The notes under the pieces are model-generated. The model was not told the origin of the DNA. It was given only the letters and a program-made list of their open reading frames with translations, and made no database searches. Shown here piece after piece: positions 39,008 to 42,174 of a DNA stretch of 42,174 nucleotides. Positions within the stretch are counted from its first letter, which is position 1, and every line of letters begins with the position of its first letter. A program made the position numbers and the translations under genes. This stretch comes from Chromera velia (lineage: Eukaryota > Sar > Chromeraceae), in NCBI GenBank assembly GCA_018398765.1, contig JAHBMJ010000784.1, positions 1-42,174 of the forward strand, given 5' to 3'.

Positions 39008-39779
39008 GGCGGACTCTTGTCCACCACGGGGCTGTGGCTATCCACTGGGATACACTTCGCCGAGTCAGTCCCATACCCCATATGCATGTCTGCTCCCCCT
39101 CCCACTGAGGCAGTCTGGTAAAACTTCAGTCATGCAGGATGTCAAACATACTTTCCTAGCTACACCTTTCCCCCGCCCCTGCCTCTACCGCATGGCAGGT
39201 CTGTCTGACTGTCACAGCCTTGAAGTCCACCCTACTTCATGACCTAACAGCCTGAGATATTCTTGCCATGCCTGAGATCTCTCCCGCCTCTCCCCTCTCA
39301 GTCGTCCGCTGTGCACCATCCAACGCTGGACTAACGAAACGACTAAGTCTAGCGTTCCATCAGTCGCCGTGGCACTGTGGAGCGCCCCCCCCCCCATCCG
39401 TCACCACCCTTTCCTTCTTTCTTGTATCTCTTTCTTCCCCCTTCTCTTCCGTTCTCTTTCCTCTCTTTTTGTTCTCTTCATCCTGCCCAAAGAAAACCAG
39501 ACCTGCTGCCCGGTACTTTGACTGTAGTTCCGAGCCCTCCAGTGGTTCCTCCTTTCCCAACCCCCTCAGCATGTTAGCGGTTCCTTTATTACGTCTTATT
39601 CCCTCCCACCTCACCCATTCGTACCCTACCCATACCACTAACATACCATGCTGACCACCGTTTTTTCAATTGCGGCGGTCTGCAGCCAGGGAAAAAACCT
39701 CCTCTTTTGATCAATGAGGGGAAAAACCTGGCTTTTCCTTCCCTTTTTCAGCTCTTCCCACTCCCTATTTTTGTTTGGT
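39008..39779. other. Pyrimidine-rich region without a supported gene
   Basis: I see no credible coding sequence. The plus strand is C/T-rich, with a C10 run near 39386-39395. A single N at 39780 marks uncertain sequence. Confidence 0.5.
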
Positions 39780-40185
39780 NGAAAAAAAGAAAGAAAGAGA
39801 AAGGAAGAGAACGAAGAAGCTAAAATAGGGGAAGCAAAACTATAGAAAGAAGGAAAGAAAGAAAGAAAAAAAGAAAGAAAAAGAGAAAGAAAGAAAGAAA
39901 GAAGGAAAGAAAGAAAGAAAGACAGACAGACAGAAAGAAAGGAAGAAAGAAGGAACGAAAGAAAGAAAAAAAGAAAGAAAGGAAGAAAAAACTAAGACAG
40001 GAAAACTAAAGAATAAAAGGAAAACATGGAAAGAAAGAAAGAAAGCAAGAAAGAAAGAGAGAAACAAAAAAGAAAGAACGAAAGAAAGAAAGAGACAACA
40101 GACAGAAGGAAAGAAAGAAAGACAGAAAGTAAGGAAGAAGGAAAGAAAGAAAGAAAGAAAGAAAAAAAGAAAGAAGGAAAGAATG

Positions 40186-40244
<59 letters not shown>

Positions 40245-40300
40245 NAAAGAAAGAAAGAAAGAAAGAAAGAAAGAATGAAAGGAATAAAGAGAAAAAGAAG
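39780..40300. repeat. (GAAA)n purine tract with poly-A core and two ambiguous bases
   Basis: Near-pure GAAA/GGAA repeats with a poly-A block of more than 50 bases (about 40187-40244). Single Ns occur at 39780 and 40245, at the edge of hard-to-sequence stretches. Long Lys/Arg-Glu ORFs, and Phe-Leu-Ser ORFs on the other strand, are repeat translations. Confidence 0.97.
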
Positions 40301-40836
40301 GACAACAAGGTGAAAGAACGCCCCCGTCCTCTTTTTCTTGTAGTACTACCTGTTTCTTCTCGCATCTCTTCCGTTCTCTTTCCTCCCTCTTCCTTTACTT
40401 TATTCTGCCCAAGGAAACCCAGTATAATTTCTTTTTGTTTCTCTCCAAAGCACTAGCCAAAGATAGAGAGAAAGAGAGAGCAATGGGTAGAGAGAGAAAG
40501 AAACAAAAACAACGCGAGAAATAAGGTGAGTCATACAATAAAAGTAAGAAAGAAAAGAAAAAGGGAAAGGAAAAAAAAGAAAAGGAAGAAGGGCTCGAAA
40601 GATTAAGAACATGGAAAAGGATAGTCATTAACTTTCCGATACAAAGTCGATCTTCAAGTTGGTTTAACTTCTCTCTTATTTGCTCTTTCATACGCCTCTC
40701 TACCGCTCTCTGCCTTAACTTTAACGGTTACCCTGAGTGTGAACTTAACACTGTGAAGGTTTTTGAGAGAACTGAAAGTGGGACCTATGGAAATGGAAAA
40801 GGTCAACCGAAAGAGTCTTCACAGAGAAGGTGGGAA

Positions 40837-40887
<51 letters not shown>

Positions 40888-41200
40888 AATAGAAGAGAAA
40901 GAAAAAAACATACATAGGCAGCCACAAGCATCCTCTTACAAGCTTTTTCCTTCTTTTCTTTATTTTGAAGCACAAACAGGCAGACATCAACGGGCAGTAA
41001 CAGAGATAGACAGGGGCCGACGTCATATTCAAGATCCTTGTCTGCCTCAAACTTCAAGTCCATGTCGACCGGACCGTTGCCAGCGCACGGTGCCATAGAG
41101 TCTCTCTATGCTTCCACAACATACTTATCGTTTAAGGCAAGATAGCGGGCGCTGATGTCTTCTTTTCCCATTCCCGGCATCAGTACTAAATAGCCGGCGG
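40301..41200. other. Non-coding region with (GA)n block
   Basis: It contains (GA)n at about 40839-40884. A short minus-strand stretch near 41206-41050 reads like protein (AGYLVLMPGMGKEDISARYL, MDLKFEADKDLEYDVG), but it is interrupted and unrecognised. No gene is claimed. Confidence 0.45.
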
Positions 41201-41427
41201 GAAAGAACGAAAGAAGGAAATGAAAAGGAAAGGAAAAATAAAGGGAGGAAAGAAAGAAAGAAAGAAATAAAGAAGGGAAGGAGAGAAGGAAAGAGTGGAA
41301 GAAGGAAGGAGGGAAGCAAAGAAAGGAAGGAAGAAAGAAAGAAAAGAAAAAAGAAAAAACGAAAGAAAGAAAAAAAGAAAGAAAGAAAGAAAGAAAGAAA
41401 GAAAAAAAAGAAGAAAGAAAGAAAAAA

Positions 41428-41459
<32 letters not shown>

Positions 41460-41830
41460 AGTGAGAAAGAGATAAAAAGGAAAAATGTAGAGCAAGAAAC
41501 CAAATATCATTTTAATATCCACACCGCATTCTTTTGGAGTCAATGGATTCGCTCCTTTTTTTCCACTGCCCTCTGATTCATTGAACGAGTAGGGAAAGGT
41601 AGCAAACAAGAGAAAACAATGCTTAGATCTTGAGAGAAACTATGAGATAGACTGAAGAGAAAGAATGTAGAGAAGAAAGAGAGAAAGAAAGAAAGAAAGA
41701 AAGAAAGAAAGCAAGAAAGAAAGAAAGAAAAAAGAAAAAAAGGGAAAGAAAGAAAAAATGGAAGAAAGAAAGAAAGAAAGAAAAAGAGAAAGAAGGAAAG
41801 AGAGAGAGAGAAAGAAAGAAACGAAGAGTG
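41201..41830. repeat. Two further (GAAA)n purine tracts
   Basis: GAAA-rich DNA occupies about 41205-41470 and 41670-41830, separated by about 200 bp of mixed sequence. Phe-Leu-Ser ORFs on the minus strand are repeat artefacts. Confidence 0.95.
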
Positions 41831-42069
41831 TATGTATGAGAGGAAGAGAGAGAGAAAAAAAGACGAGGATTCTGAAAAGAAAGCATTTCAATAATCATGC
41901 AATCATGCCGACAGTCCGCTTTTAAAAACCAGATGAAGCGAGAAAAAGGAAGAAAGAAAGTTACCCTGTAAAGAAAGAAAGAAAGTACTGAGAACGGGAT
42001 GATTCACAAAAAAGGATAGGGGGGGGGGGACGGGGGTATAAAGACTTAAGGAGGTCTTTCGTTCTCCAT

Positions 42070-42174
42070 CTATTTGTCTGGCAATGGCTGCTGTCTCCCA
42101 TTTTTTGCTAGCTGGTCGGCTTTTTCATTCCCTTCTTCTTTATTGTGTGCTTTTACCCATTCTAAGTGAATCTT
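42070..42174 (-). pseudogene. RNase H domain end, cut by the window edge
   Basis: Read inward from the right edge on the minus strand, the sequence gives KIHLEWVKAHNKEEGNEKAD then QLAKNGRQQPLPDK and a TAG at 42072-42070. This is the end of an RNase H fold: the W-V-x-x-H loop with the conserved His, then GNExADxLA with the last catalytic Asp. The spelling with KAH and EGNEKAD suits RNases H of non-LTR retrotransposons or cellular RNase HI rather than the Ty3 type at 28295-28745. The rest of the gene lies outside the window. It could be either a retroelement or a host gene end, but the repeat-rich surroundings favour a retroelement. Confidence 0.75.

Noticed and set aside
41050-41206. Short minus-strand protein-like stretch (MGKEDISARYL and onward)
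   Set aside because: It is interrupted within about 30 codons, flanked by GAAA repeats and unrecognised, so there is not enough to call a gene.

Overview
This window looks like a transposon-rich nuclear contig from a eukaryotic microbe. One intron-dense housekeeping gene with ordinary GT-AG introns sits among decayed retroelements, long (TG)n, (TCTG)n and (GAAA)n microsatellites, and assembly gaps. The host gene is a divergent COG2 (conserved oligomeric Golgi complex subunit 2). Its layout, about 20 short exons over 10 kb, would suit an alveolate alga such as a chromerid, but that assignment is a guess and I saw no lineage-diagnostic gene.

Layout. 1-510: (TG)n satellite. 510-3590: AT-rich and (TCTG/TCTC)n non-coding DNA. 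3592-4536: an unrecognised ORF that probably begins at a splice acceptor. 5760-8260, minus strand: a Gag-protease retroelement remnant that runs straight into a purine tract and LTR-like DNA, with no reverse transcriptase. 9220-19167, plus strand: COG2. 19168-22700: no gene, but a 609-bp hAT-like MITE, a foldback element, a diverged 103-106 bp direct repeat and a tRNA-like Pol III element. 23001-31578, plus strand: a large decayed Ty3/Gypsy-type element (79-bp tandem repeats, leader ORF, Gag, protease, RT, RNase H, integrase). It is interrupted by a 422-N gap flanked by a 930-bp exact duplication that is most likely an assembly error. 31730-32873: an antisense 274-codon ORF of unknown function between two identical 26-bp sequences containing a 14-bp perfect palindrome. 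33074-33989: an ORF ending in a frameshifted chromodomain. 34225-34794, minus strand: a non-LTR retrotransposon C-terminal zinc-finger remnant. 36585-38895, plus strand: an unrecognised set of ORFs, all in one frame, ending in a degenerate GIY-YIG-like motif. 38970-42060: simple repeats. 42070-42174, minus strand: the end of an RNase H domain cut by the window edge.

COG2 is the only gene I am confident is functional. It would act as a tethering-complex subunit in retrograde vesicle traffic at the Golgi. The retroelement genes form one replicative cassette in principle, but protease and RT have each lost a catalytic aspartate. Almost every in-frame stop is one C-to-T change away from a Gln or Arg codon. 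That pattern, repeated in several unrelated elements here, is the clearest genome-scale signal in the window. The least explained protein-coding DNA is the antisense ORF at 31898-32722, the chromodomain ORF at 33074-33989 and the 36585-38895 frame.
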